This document shows positions 17,891 to 28,160 of a stretch of 64,000 bases of DNA, one piece after another. This DNA comes from Granulicella arctica (GTDB lineage Bacteria > Acidobacteriota > Terriglobia > Terriglobales > Acidobacteriaceae). The DNA lies in NCBI RefSeq assembly GCF_013410065.1, contig NZ_JACCCW010000001.1:1607187-1671186 (forward strand), read 5' to 3'. Under the pieces are notes generated by a model that had not been told where the DNA came from, did not search any database, and saw nothing but the letters and a program-made list of their open reading frames with translations. A program made the position numbers and the translations under genes. Positions within the stretch are counted from its first letter, which is position 1, and every line of letters starts with the position of its first letter.

Positions 17891-19402
17891 ATGTCTCAAT
17901 CGATCGCACAAACAACGCTCATCACTCACTGGATTGGCGGAGCAGTCTCGCAGGCAAGTCCGATCCGGACGGGCCCTGTCTGGAACCCCGCCACGGGGGT
18001 ACAGGTTGCCGAAGTCAACTTTGCCTCTGACGCTGACGTCGATCACGCGGTTGCTACTGCGAAGAGTGCTTATGCCGGCTGGCGAAAGACTCCGCTGTCT
18101 CGCCGAACGGAGATTCTCTTCAACTTTCGCAATCGCATCGATCAAAATCGCGACCGCCTGGCTGAAGTCATTTCAACCGAGAACGGCAAGACCTTGGCCG
18201 ATGCACATGGTGAGATTGCTCGTGGTCTTGAGAATGTGGAGTTCGCCTGCGGTATCGCCGCACTTCTCAAAGGCAGCTACTCAGAGCAAGCCAGCACGGG
18301 TGTCGATGTGTATCAGATTCGCCAGCCTCTTGGTGTCGTTGCCGGCATCACGCCGTTCAACTTTCCGGCGATGGTCCCTCTATGGATGCTCTCGAACGCC
18401 ATCGCCTGTGGCAATACATTCATCTTGAAACCTTCGGAGAAAGTACCATCCGCAAGCCTGCTGCTGGCGGAGCTCGCGCATGAAGCCGGTGTGCCTGAAG
18501 GAGTCTTGAACGTGGTTCACGGCGACAGGCTCGCGGTGGACCGTCTGCTTGCCCATCCTGATATTCGCGCCATAAGTTTCGTGGGCTCGACCCCGGTGGC
18601 AAAATCGATTTATGAAACCGGTACGCGCAACGGCAAGCGTGTGCAGGCGCTCGGCGGCGCCAAGAACCACATGTTGGTCTTGCCGGATGCGGATGTGGAG
18701 TCCGCAGCGGATGCGGCTGTCTCCGCTGCGTATGGTGCGGCAGGGCAGCGATGCATGGCAATCTCGGTCATCGTTGCGGTCGGCTCTGTGGCGGATCCTC
18801 TGGTCGCCGCGATTCGCAACCGGATTCCAAACATCAAGATTGGCCCCGGTCTGGAACAAGGAAGTGAGATGGGTCCGCTGGTGACGCGCCAGCATCGTGA
18901 TCATGTTGCAGGCTTTCTTGATTCAGCTCTGGCTGAAGGTGCATCGATTGAAGTGGATGGGAGGGACGAAGCCTGCGCTTCTCGCGACGGGTTCTTTCTG
19001 GGAGCATCCTTACTCGACCATGTCTCGCCTGGGACCAGATGCTATGACGAAGAAATCTTTGGACCTGTGCTGAGCGTAGTCCGTGTGCAAACTTATGCCG
19101 AAGGGTTACAGATCATCAACGACAATCCCTTCGGTAACGGAACGGCCATCTTCACGCAAAACGGAGGCGCGGCTCGTCGATTCCAGTTTGAGGTCGAGGC
19201 CGGCATGGTCGGCATCAATGTGCCGATTCCCGTGCCAGTGTCGTACTACAGCTTCGGGGGTTGGAAGTCTTCGCTCTTTGGCGATCTCCATATGTACGGG
19301 CCCGAGGGGATACAGTTCTACACTCGCGGCAAAGTCATCACAAGCCGCTGGCCCGATCCTGGCACAAGCAAAGTTGATCTCGGGTTTCCACAGATGCGCT
19401 GA
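17891..19402 (+). CDS. mmsA: CoA-acylating methylmalonate/malonate-semialdehyde dehydrogenase
   Basis: 503-residue aldehyde dehydrogenase of the MmsA branch, converting (methyl)malonate semialdehyde, NAD+ and CoA to propionyl- or acetyl-CoA with loss of CO2. Signature stretches: ITPFNFPAMVPLWM, FVGSTPVAKSIYETG, GGAKNHMLVLPDAD and the nucleophile in GQRCMAISVIVAVG. The MmsA-specific C-terminus (YYSFGGWKSSLFGDLHMYG) is present. An AAGGAG ribosome site lies 15-20 bases upstream. In a pyrimidine pathway it would take the semialdehyde made by the aminotransferase at 24058; valine or inositol catabolism would be alternative roles. Confidence 0.92.
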   Translation: MSQSIAQTTLITHWIGGAVSQASPIRTGPVWNPATGVQVAEVNFASDADVDHAVATAKSAYAGWRKTPLSRRTEILFNFRNRIDQNRDRLAEVISTENGKTLADAHGEIARGLENVEFACGIAALLKGSYSEQASTGVDVYQIRQPLGVVAGITPFNFPAMVPLWMLSNAIACGNTFILKPSEKVPSASLLLAELAHEAGVPEGVLNVVHGDRLAVDRLLAHPDIRAISFVGSTPVAKSIYETGTRNGKRVQALGGAKNHMLVLPDADVESAADAAVSAAYGAAGQRCMAISVIVAVGSVADPLVAAIRNRIPNIKIGPGLEQGSEMGPLVTRQHRDHVAGFLDSALAEGASIEVDGRDEACASRDGFFLGASLLDHVSPGTRCYDEEIFGPVLSVVRVQTYAEGLQIINDNPFGNGTAIFTQNGGAARRFQFEVEAGMVGINVPIPVPVSYYSFGGWKSSLFGDLHMYGPEGIQFYTRGKVITSRWPDPGTSKVDLGFPQMR

Positions 19403-19459
19403 GAACGAATCAGCTCCTGGATTGAGGGCGGTGGAAATTAGAAAAATACGACAAGAAAC

Positions 19460-19513
19460 TGGACACCTTGTCCATCCACTTCCGTTCAAGTAGGGCACGG
19501 AATGGTGCATAAT
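19460..19513 (+). promoter_or_regulatory. Putative operator and promoter for the preTA operon
   Basis: TGGACAcctTGTCCA (19460-19474) is a perfect interrupted palindrome. Eleven bp downstream sit a weak -35 (TTCAAG, 19485-19490), a 17-bp spacer and a good -10 (CATAAT, 19508-19513). A palindrome just upstream of -35 fits an activator site. The GACA-N3-TGTC core also occurs before the TonB receptor. The rest of the 228-bp gap shows nothing else. Confidence 0.4.
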
Positions 19514-19630
19514 CGGCTCTTCAACCAAACAAATGAACCCAAACAGGCACGCACCGCCGCACAACGCTTGAAGGGCTTCGCAGTTCCAGTTTTGCAGACG
19601 GGCTAATTATAGGGAGAGTCAAACAGCAAG

Positions 19631-21001
19631 ATGAGCGAACCCACTAGCTTCCACGCGCAATCACCCACACCGGCGGAAATCGTCACACGCTTCCCAGACC
19701 TCCATCCGGCGTTTGACAAGACCGCTGCCGTCGCCGAAGCCCACCGATGCCTTTACTGCTTCGATGCTCCCTGCATGGGTGCCTGTCCCACGCACATCGA
19801 TGTCCCCAAGTTCATCAAGAAGATTGCCACCGGCAACCTCGAAGGCTCTGCCAAAACCATTCTCGACGCCAACATTCTCGGAGCATCCTGCTCCCGCGCC
19901 TGCCCGGTAGATGTCCTCTGCGAAGGCGCCTGCGTCATGCATCGCTACAACAAGCAGCCCATCGAAATCGGGCGCCTGCAGCGCTTCGCCATGGACGCCC
20001 TCCACGCATCCGGCGCTCCACTCCCATTCACCCCCGGCACCGACACCGGCAAGCGCGTCGCCCTCATCGGTGGGGGACCTGCCTCGCTGGCCTGCGCCGC
20101 CGAGCTTCGGCTCCGCGGCATCGCTGCAGAAATCTTCGATGCCCGTCCACTCCCTGGAGGCCTCAACACCTACGGCATCGCCGAGTACAAACTCCCGCTC
20201 GCCGAATCTCTCCGCGAAATCGACCTCCTCTCGCAGCTCGGCGTCACCTTCCACTTCAACACCACTGTCGACGCTACGAAACTATCGCACCTAGAGGAAA
20301 CCTACGACGCCATCTTCCTCGGCATGGGCCTCGGCGCCATCCACAGGCTCGGCATCGCCCACGAAGACACCCCGGGTGTCAACAACGCGCTCGACTACAT
20401 CGCCGGCTACAAATCCGGTGCCATCACCACTGCTCCCGCAAAGGTCGCCATCATCGGCGCTGGCAATACCGCCATTGACGCCGCCAACGCCGCCGTCCGC
20501 CTGGGCGCCACCGAGGTCCACATGGTCTATCGGCGCGGGCCCGAGCAAATGTCCGCCTTCAGCTTCGAGTACGAACATGCCAAGCAGGAGGGGGTAAAGT
20601 TCCTTTGGCATGTCGTCACCACGGGCCTGGAAGGAAGCGGTAAGCTCGAAGCCCTTAAGCTCGCCAAGCTCGAGGCAACCGCCGACGGCAGTCTCATCCC
20701 GCAGCAGGGAAGCGAGTTCATGCTGCCCGTCGACCTTATCGTCTTGGCCATCGGACAGGCCACGCACACTGAGTTCCTCTCAGAGGGCAAGGTCAAGCTC
20801 GAACGTGGTCGCATCCTTATCGACCGCGCCAGCGGCCAGACCTCCAACCCTAAGTACTTCGCCGGCGGCGACTGCACCAACGGTGGCCGCGAAGTCGTAG
20901 ACGCCGTAGCCGACGGGAAGCGCGCAGGCATCGGCATCGCCGCATCCCTCGCCACCACGCCGGCGTCCACCACAGCCAGCGCCTCAGGAGACCAAAGCTA
21001 A
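19631..21001 (+). CDS. preT: NAD-dependent dihydropyrimidine dehydrogenase, flavoprotein subunit PreT
   Basis: Passes electrons from NAD(P)H to PreA for reduction of uracil and thymine. 456 residues. The N-terminal double [4Fe-4S] module uses Cys 40, 43, 48, 52 and 87, 91, 97, 101 (CLYCFDAPCMGAC; CSRACPVDVLCEGAC). The FAD-binding GGGPASLACAAELR begins at about 148, and the NAD-binding GAGNTAIDAANAAVRLG at about 277. The layout equals the N-terminal half of mammalian DPD and the small subunit of glutamate synthase. The pairing with preA, joined by TAATG overlap at 21001, decides for the pyrimidine role. Confidence 0.92.
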   Translation: MSEPTSFHAQSPTPAEIVTRFPDLHPAFDKTAAVAEAHRCLYCFDAPCMGACPTHIDVPKFIKKIATGNLEGSAKTILDANILGASCSRACPVDVLCEGACVMHRYNKQPIEIGRLQRFAMDALHASGAPLPFTPGTDTGKRVALIGGGPASLACAAELRLRGIAAEIFDARPLPGGLNTYGIAEYKLPLAESLREIDLLSQLGVTFHFNTTVDATKLSHLEETYDAIFLGMGLGAIHRLGIAHEDTPGVNNALDYIAGYKSGAITTAPAKVAIIGAGNTAIDAANAAVRLGATEVHMVYRRGPEQMSAFSFEYEHAKQEGVKFLWHVVTTGLEGSGKLEALKLAKLEATADGSLIPQQGSEFMLPVDLIVLAIGQATHTEFLSEGKVKLERGRILIDRASGQTSNPKYFAGGDCTNGGREVVDAVADGKRAGIGIAASLATTPASTTASASGDQS

Positions 21002-22485
21002 TGCCGACCCTCGAAAACACCTTCGCCGGCATCAAGTGCCTCAACCCCTTCTGGCTAGCTTCGGCCCCACCCACCAACTCCGGCGAGCAGGTCATGCGTG
21101 CCTTCGACGCCGGCTGGGGCGGTGCGGTCTGGAAGACCATCGGCGCGCCCGTCACCAACGTCAGCTCGCGCTACTCGTCGATCGACTGGGCCGGCCAGAA
21201 AATGATGGGCTTCAACAACATCGAACTCATCTCCGACCGCCCTCAGCAGACCAACCTCGACGAGATCCGCGAAGTCAAACGCCGCTATCCCAAGCACGTC
21301 GTCATCGCTTCGCTCATGGTCGAATCCAACCCCCAGGCCTGGCACGACATCGTCGACCGCGCGGAAGACGCCGGCGCCGACGGGCTCGAGCTCAACTTCG
21401 GCTGTCCCCACGGTATGTCCGAGCGCGGCATGGGCTCCGCCGTAGGCCAGGTCCCCGAGTACTGCCAGCAGATCACCGAGTGGGTCAAGGAAAAAGCCCG
21501 CACCCCGGTCATCGTCAAACTCACCCCCAACATCTCGGACATTCGCATCCCCGCCCGCGCCGCCAAGCGTGCCGGCGCCGATGCGCTTTCGGCCATCAAC
21601 ACCATTAACTCCATCACCGGCATCAACCTCGACACACTCGAGCCCCGTCCTATGGTCGACGGCAAATCCTCCCACGGCGGCTACTGCGGCCCCGCGGTCA
21701 AACCCATCGCCCTCAACATGGTCCAGCAGGTCAACTCCGACTTCACCGACGGCACACCGCTCCCCATGTCCGGCATCGGCGGCATCGGCACCTGGCAAGA
21801 CGCCGCGGAGTTCACCCTCCTCGGCTGCGGCAACGTGCAGGTCTGCACCGCCGCCATGCACTATGGCTACCGCATCGTCGAAGATATGGCCGACGGTCTG
21901 CTCGCATGGATGCGCCAGAAAGGCTACAACACCATCGACGACTTCCGCGGCCTCTCGCTGCCCAACGTTCGCGAGTGGAAGAACCTCAACCTCAACTACC
22001 GCGTCGTCGCAGAGATCCACGCCGACAAGTGCATCGGCTGCCAGCTCTGCTACACCGCCTGTTGGGATGGCGCTCACCAGTGCATCCACATGGATCGCAC
22101 TGAAAACCCGCAGCCCACGTTCGCAGGCACCGACCCCCGCTACGAGATGCATGTTCCCAACCTGCACAACATGCCCACGCCCGACCAGCGTTTCGCACAA
22201 TCGGTCAAAACCATCTCCACCACACCGATCCCCAAGCTCGACCTCGACGGCGCTGGCACCACCGGCCCTTACGGCACCCCCCTCAGCCGCATCCCGCGCA
22301 TCGACGAAGACGAGTGCGTCGGCTGCAACCTCTGCTCCCTCGTCTGCCCGGTTCCGGACTGCATCACTATGGAACGCCGCGACGACCCCACCATTACCCC
22401 CAACACCTGGGCCGAACGCGTAGCCACCGGCGCGGTACCAGCTGGCGCCATCGACACCAACCACGGCAATCCCAATCACTCGTAA
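21001..22485 (+). CDS. preA: NAD-dependent dihydropyrimidine dehydrogenase, catalytic subunit PreA
   Basis: 494 residues: an FMN-binding TIM barrel of the dihydroorotate dehydrogenase type, with WGGAVWKTIGAPV, ELNFGCPHGMSERGMGSAVG, IVKLTPNISD and GIGGIGTWQDAAEF. A C-terminal 2[4Fe-4S] ferredoxin domain carries CIGCQLCYTAC near residue 345 and CVGCNLCSLVCPVPDC near 443. It reduces uracil or thymine to the dihydro form. The position of the mammalian DPD catalytic Cys (GLACGQ) reads GSAVGQ here, Val instead of Cys (see findings). The start ATG overlaps the preT stop, implying translational coupling. Confidence 0.92.
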   Translation: MPTLENTFAGIKCLNPFWLASAPPTNSGEQVMRAFDAGWGGAVWKTIGAPVTNVSSRYSSIDWAGQKMMGFNNIELISDRPQQTNLDEIREVKRRYPKHVVIASLMVESNPQAWHDIVDRAEDAGADGLELNFGCPHGMSERGMGSAVGQVPEYCQQITEWVKEKARTPVIVKLTPNISDIRIPARAAKRAGADALSAINTINSITGINLDTLEPRPMVDGKSSHGGYCGPAVKPIALNMVQQVNSDFTDGTPLPMSGIGGIGTWQDAAEFTLLGCGNVQVCTAAMHYGYRIVEDMADGLLAWMRQKGYNTIDDFRGLSLPNVREWKNLNLNYRVVAEIHADKCIGCQLCYTACWDGAHQCIHMDRTENPQPTFAGTDPRYEMHVPNLHNMPTPDQRFAQSVKTISTTPIPKLDLDGAGTTGPYGTPLSRIPRIDEDECVGCNLCSLVCPVPDCITMERRDDPTITPNTWAERVATGAVPAGAIDTNHGNPNHS

Positions 22486-22583
22486 CTTCAGCCGTAGGAG
22501 AGCCCACAACAACCCTTCGAACCCTCATTCTGAGCCGCGGCAAATTCATCAAGCGCGAAGCTAACGCAGGAGGCCTCTAAACT

Positions 22584-24038
<1,455 letters not shown>

Positions 24039-24057
24039 CCACGCAACGGAGTACACC

Positions 24058-25470
24058 ATGAGCCCCACCGAAACCGTCCCCGATCTCATGCACGGCATGA
24101 CCACCGAAGAGATCTGCGACATCACCCGCAAACACAACTACGGCACCTGGCGTTATCAAAAGGCATGGAAGCCCATCCAGATGGTCGACGCCCAGGACTC
24201 GCACATCATCGACGGCAACGGCAAGCGTTACCTCGACTTCTCCTCGCAGCTCATGTGCATGAACCTTGGCCACAAGAACGCTGCCGTCATTGAGTCCATC
24301 GCCGCCCAGGCCCGCGAACTCCCCTACGCCATGCCCGGCTACGCCACCGCCACCCGCGCCGAGCTCTCCAAGCTCCTCCTCGAAGTCCTGCCCTCCGCGC
24401 TCACCAAGTTCTTCTTCGCTACCTCCGGCACTGAAGCCAACGAGGCCGCCTTCAAAATCGCCCGCATGTACACCGGCAAGTCCAAAATCATTGCGCGCTA
24501 CCGCAGCTATCACGGGTCTACGACCGGCAGCATAGCTGCAACAGGTGATCCAAGACGCTGGGCGATGGAACCCGGCGGCAAAGGCCCCGGCATCATCTTC
24601 TCGCCCGAGGTCAACTGCTACCGCTGCCCCATCAAGCACACCTATCCGCAGTGCGGCATCGCCTGCGCAGACTACCTCGAGCACATGATCCGCAACGAGT
24701 CCGACGTCGCTGCCGTCATCGTCGAACCCATAGTAGGCACTAACGGCGTCCTCGTCCCACCCGACGAATACTTCCCCACGCTTCGCAAAATCTGCGACGA
24801 CAACAACGTCCTCATGATTGTCGACGAGGTCATGACCGGCTGGGGACGCACCGGCAAGTGGTTCGCCGTCGACCACTGGGGCATCCAACCCGACATCCTC
24901 GTCACCGCCAAGGGAATCACCTCCGCTTACGTCCCCCTCGGCCTCACCGCCACAACGCAGAAGATCGCCGACTTCTTCGTCGACCACTTCTTCGCCCACG
25001 GCCACACCTACGAAGCCCACCCCATGACGCTCGCCCCCGCCGTCGCTACCATCCACGAGATGCAGCGCCTCAACCTCGTCGACCGGGCCGCCGAACTCGG
25101 CCCCTACATCGAAGCCAAGCTGCAAGACCTTAAGCTACGTCATCCCAGCATCGGCGACATCCGCGGCAAAGGTCTCTTCTGGGCCCTCGACCTCGTCAAA
25201 AACCGCGACACCAAGGAGCCCTTCAATACCTACGCCGACAAGGTCGCCGGCATTCCCTCGCTCGTCGATCAAATCGCCGGTAAGATGATGGCTGACGGCG
25301 TAACCTGCCAGGCCTGGGTTTCGCACTTCGTCATCGCTCCACCGCTTATCATCACAAAAGAAGAAATCGACCTCGGCATCGCCGTCCTCGACAAGCACCT
25401 CCATCTGGCCGACGAAAAATGCTCCAGAGGCCTACCCTCCGGTCTAACCAGCATCACCTCCAACAGCTAA
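24058..25470 (+). CDS. Class III (omega-amino acid) aminotransferase
   Basis: 470-residue PLP enzyme of the ornithine/omega-amino-acid:pyruvate aminotransferase class. Phosphate-binding FFATSGTEANEAAFKIARMY, the Asp clamp in LMIVDEVMTGWGRTG and the Schiff-base Lys in LVTAKGITSAYVPLG are all visible. It begins 19 bp after the transporter. In reductive pyrimidine catabolism it would convert beta-alanine or beta-aminoisobutyrate to the semialdehyde taken by MmsA. That substrate is inferred from context. A patch with Cys residues (NCYRCPIKHTYPQCGIACAD) is unusual-looking but occurs in relatives. Confidence 0.9.
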   Translation: MSPTETVPDLMHGMTTEEICDITRKHNYGTWRYQKAWKPIQMVDAQDSHIIDGNGKRYLDFSSQLMCMNLGHKNAAVIESIAAQARELPYAMPGYATATRAELSKLLLEVLPSALTKFFFATSGTEANEAAFKIARMYTGKSKIIARYRSYHGSTTGSIAATGDPRRWAMEPGGKGPGIIFSPEVNCYRCPIKHTYPQCGIACADYLEHMIRNESDVAAVIVEPIVGTNGVLVPPDEYFPTLRKICDDNNVLMIVDEVMTGWGRTGKWFAVDHWGIQPDILVTAKGITSAYVPLGLTATTQKIADFFVDHFFAHGHTYEAHPMTLAPAVATIHEMQRLNLVDRAAELGPYIEAKLQDLKLRHPSIGDIRGKGLFWALDLVKNRDTKEPFNTYADKVAGIPSLVDQIAGKMMADGVTCQAWVSHFVIAPPLIITKEEIDLGIAVLDKHLHLADEKCSRGLPSGLTSITSNS

Positions 25471-25568
25471 GAGAGCTGTCGAAGGTGATTTGAGTGGAGT
25501 CCATGGTCAAGCGTGTTTGGTTTTACAAAATCCAACCTTTACACCTACTGATGGGAGTCGGCTGACCC

Positions 25569-26894
25569 GTGAAAGCAAATAACCTGGTTGCACTTTGTGT
25601 GGGACTTCTCGCAAGTGTTCTCTCCCATGCGCAAACTGTTGTTCTGACCGGAACAGTCCTTGGCCCCGACGGTCCTATCGAGCATGGCTCTGTGCTGGTG
25701 CGTGATGGCCGCATTGTGACTGTCGGCTCGGATGCGAGCATACCAAGAGATGTTCAACATATCGATGTTCGCGACGCAATCATAGCGCCAGGATTCATCG
25801 ACCTGCACAACCATATGAGTTTTAACGCGTTTCCTCGCTGGAAGCCGGCTCAGGAGTTCGGGGCTCGTTATGACTGGCAACAAAAGCCTGTTTACAACGT
25901 TCTCATCACAGCCCCACACAAGGAGCTGGTCGAACTTGGACTTGTGTGTGAGGCCGAACGATATGCTGAGTTGAAGGCACTCGCACAGGGTGAAACATCC
26001 ACGGTTGGTAGTGAGCGAAACTGTCCCTCAGTGAACCTGACTCGCAAACTTGACATCGATCCCGGCCTACCCAATGCCCCGATTACGATCTACAACACTT
26101 TCCCATTTCAAATGACTGCCGAGCAGCGCGAAGTAGCTGACAAGGCTTTGAGCGCGTCACCGCACGGTTCTTTGCTCATCCATGTCTCCGAAGGAGCACC
26201 TCGGGACGCTTCAGCGGCACGTGAGTTCGAGATGTTTAAGCAGCAGGGGTTTATGCGGGCCGGAGTCAATATCATCCATGGTGTCGCTATTCCAGCCGCA
26301 GGCTTCGTAGACATGGCGAAAGCCGGGGTTGGTTTCGTGTGGTCTCCGCGCTCAAACATTGAGCTCTATGGTGACACCGCAGACGTTACCAATGCGCACG
26401 TAGCGGGAGTGACAATGGCACTTGCTCCCGACTGGAGCCCGACAGGCTCGGTTGGAATGTTAGGCGAACTGCAATATGCCGCCGCCTGGAACCTCGCACA
26501 GGAGCCATCCCCCTTTACGGATCGCGACCTAGTTATCATGGCCACCGCCAATCCCGCAAGAATGGTCGGCCTTGACAGCCAAATAGGCTACATTTTGGCG
26601 GATCGCGCCGCAGATCTCGTTGTCGTTCGCAGGACTTCGAGGGATGTCTACGCCTCCCTGACTCATGCTGCGCCCCAGGACGTTATGCTCACCATCGTTC
26701 GCGGACAAGCGGTCTTTGGCGATTTACCCCTGATGAAGCAATGGAACGGAGTGGCTGGTGACTCAGTTCAAATCTGCGGAGAAGTTAAAGCATTCGCGCT
26801 CAACATGAGCTTACCAACGGCAATAGAGAAGCTCACTCCCGCAATCCAGCGGATGGGACGAGTACTTGCGCCACTAGCTGAATGCGGTGAGTAG
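25569..26894 (+). CDS. Secreted amidohydrolase family protein
   Basis: 441-residue metal-dependent hydrolase of the imidazolonepropionase/chlorohydrolase-like type. A short signal peptide ends at SHAQ (residue 22). The composite beta domain carries GPDGPIEHGSVLVRDGRIV. Metal ligands are HNH in DLHNHMSF, His in HVSEG, His in IIHGVAI and Asp in LAPDWSPTG. GTG start. It is exported and weakly linked to the operon before it (98-bp gap), so it is not a convincing substitute for the missing cytoplasmic dihydropyrimidinase. Codon use is less GC-biased than in preTA. Substrate unknown. Confidence 0.85.
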   Translation: MKANNLVALCVGLLASVLSHAQTVVLTGTVLGPDGPIEHGSVLVRDGRIVTVGSDASIPRDVQHIDVRDAIIAPGFIDLHNHMSFNAFPRWKPAQEFGARYDWQQKPVYNVLITAPHKELVELGLVCEAERYAELKALAQGETSTVGSERNCPSVNLTRKLDIDPGLPNAPITIYNTFPFQMTAEQREVADKALSASPHGSLLIHVSEGAPRDASAAREFEMFKQQGFMRAGVNIIHGVAIPAAGFVDMAKAGVGFVWSPRSNIELYGDTADVTNAHVAGVTMALAPDWSPTGSVGMLGELQYAAAWNLAQEPSPFTDRDLVIMATANPARMVGLDSQIGYILADRAADLVVVRRTSRDVYASLTHAAPQDVMLTIVRGQAVFGDLPLMKQWNGVAGDSVQICGEVKAFALNMSLPTAIEKLTPAIQRMGRVLAPLAECGE

Positions 26895-27156
26895 ATCGGT
26901 TCACGCCGCTTTCAGGCCGATGCTCGGCCACAGTCGAGGCCGATCCCGGCGCAAACCACGGCCCTGTCGAGAGACAAAACGGCCCGGGACGAATCCGGGG
27001 CCCGAGCTGGTCGCCGATTTACGCCGTCGGTGCTGGACTCGCCTAACGGCATTCAGCCCAACCTTGTCAGTTGCCGAGGTATCAGTGCGGCCCGCGATAA
27101 TCGCCCCCAGAGACTTCACCTTGTTCTGTTCTCGTAACCGGTTTTCAGATTGCAGA

Positions 27157-27189
27157 TTGTGGAGGTCGGATCCATTCCAACCTCCACAA
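27157..27189. terminator. Stem-loop in the gap after the amidohydrolase
   Basis: TTGTGGAGGT (27157-27166) and ACCTCCACAA (27180-27189) pair perfectly around a 13-base loop. It lies between convergent genes and could end transcription from either side, although no U tract is present. The rest of 26895-27210 shows no gene. Confidence 0.4.
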
Positions 27190-27210
27190 CCCGGGCTGGC
27201 GACCGGTCGC

Positions 27211-28158
27211 CTACGCAGCCTGCATTGGAACTACCTGACCAAATGGTGCGCGGTCTGATCCAGTCGAAGCCCACAGCACCGGATGAGGCGGAGGATGGTC
27301 GGGTAGTGTGCCGTAAAGGTCCGTGAGGAACACCAGGATCTGCGGCTGTATGTGGCTCTCCTCGACCCATTGAAAGCACGGCCGAAAATCGGTGCCGCCT
27401 CCTCCGACCGGTGTGAGCCGGATTTGCTGGCCGGCCTCATAGACGTCGACCTTATGCACTTGAGCGTCGAAGTAAACGACGTACACGCGTTCTGGTCTTT
27501 GTCCTTCGAGAATTGAGCGCACCTCCGCTTCGAACAATGAGAGTTGCCTCGCGTTGATCGAGCCGGAGCAATCGACGAAGATAACAACTTCTCCGACGCC
27601 TTCGCGCTGAACACCGGGCAGGTAGAACCCCTGCCAGATGTGCCGACGATTCGGCCTCATCCACGAGTAGTCGGATGGGGTGGTTTCGGACCAGGCACGC
27701 CTCAGAAGTTCCCGCCAGTCCACCCGGGCTTCTTCCGCGCCCTGCAAACTCCGCTCGAGACCTGCAGGCAGTTTGCCGGCAAGCTTTGAGATGGTCTCGG
27801 CTTGCTCGACTGCGATCTGCCAATCCCGCGCCTGCTCGTCTGTGTCCTTCCCGTCGGCATCTGCTGCGTCGGGTGCATCGAGTAGCCGCTGTTGCTGCTC
27901 CTCCTGATCCTTCTTGGCGACTTGCTCCTGTTGGTTTTCGAAGGTGTTGACCTGCTGCGGATTCGCTGCGGCGGGACGTGCCGTCATCTGGCTTTTAGCC
28001 GGGGCAGCCTTCTTCCCAGCGTTCACGACACTCGATACCACGAAGACAAGCAAGATGATGAACAAGAGAATGAGCAGTGGCTGCTTCTTGTTGAGAGGCG
28101 TGGAGGCTTCCGGTTGCTCAGGGACGGTGGCGGGGGGAGTGACAGATGTCTCGGCCAT
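27211..28158 (-). CDS. Chimeric protein: VirB10/TrbI N-terminus fused to a DUF2201-like VWA domain
   Basis: 315 residues, continuous frame. Residues 1-95 look like the start of a VirB10/TrbI T4SS protein: a proline-rich cytoplasmic tip, one membrane span (LLILLFIILLVFVVSSVVNA) and a Q/E-rich periplasmic coil. From about 100 on the sequence is the C-terminal part of a DUF2201-type VWA protein, with MIDAS motif DCSGS (in VIFVDCSGSI), VYVVYFDAQVHKVD, GGGGTDFRP and the ending RAPFGQVVPM. The N-terminal metallopeptidase region usual in DUF2201 proteins and all of the VirB10 barrel are missing. It begins 2 bp after the VirB9 stop, as virB10 should. Probably a deletion fusion; function unlikely but not excluded. 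Confidence 0.65.
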   Translation of the reverse strand: MAETSVTPPATVPEQPEASTPLNKKQPLLILLFIILLVFVVSSVVNAGKKAAPAKSQMTARPAAANPQQVNTFENQQEQVAKKDQEEQQQRLLDAPDAADADGKDTDEQARDWQIAVEQAETISKLAGKLPAGLERSLQGAEEARVDWRELLRRAWSETTPSDYSWMRPNRRHIWQGFYLPGVQREGVGEVVIFVDCSGSINARQLSLFEAEVRSILEGQRPERVYVVYFDAQVHKVDVYEAGQQIRLTPVGGGGTDFRPCFQWVEESHIQPQILVFLTDLYGTLPDHPPPHPVLWASTGSDRAPFGQVVPMQAA

Positions 28159-28160
28159 GA

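Noticed and set aside
21055..22512. A 485-residue open frame antisense to preA
   Set aside because: Shadow of a highly biased gene; no motifs, and preA is unmistakable with two ferredoxin clusters.
25569..26894. The secreted amidohydrolase as the missing dihydropyrimidinase
   Set aside because: It has a signal peptide and imidazolonepropionase-like motifs; dihydropyrimidinase is cytoplasmic and carries a carboxylated Lys motif not seen here.
26887..27258. A 123-residue frame after the amidohydrolase
   Set aside because: Arg/Pro-rich, no recognisable domain, and it crosses the stem-loop between convergent genes.
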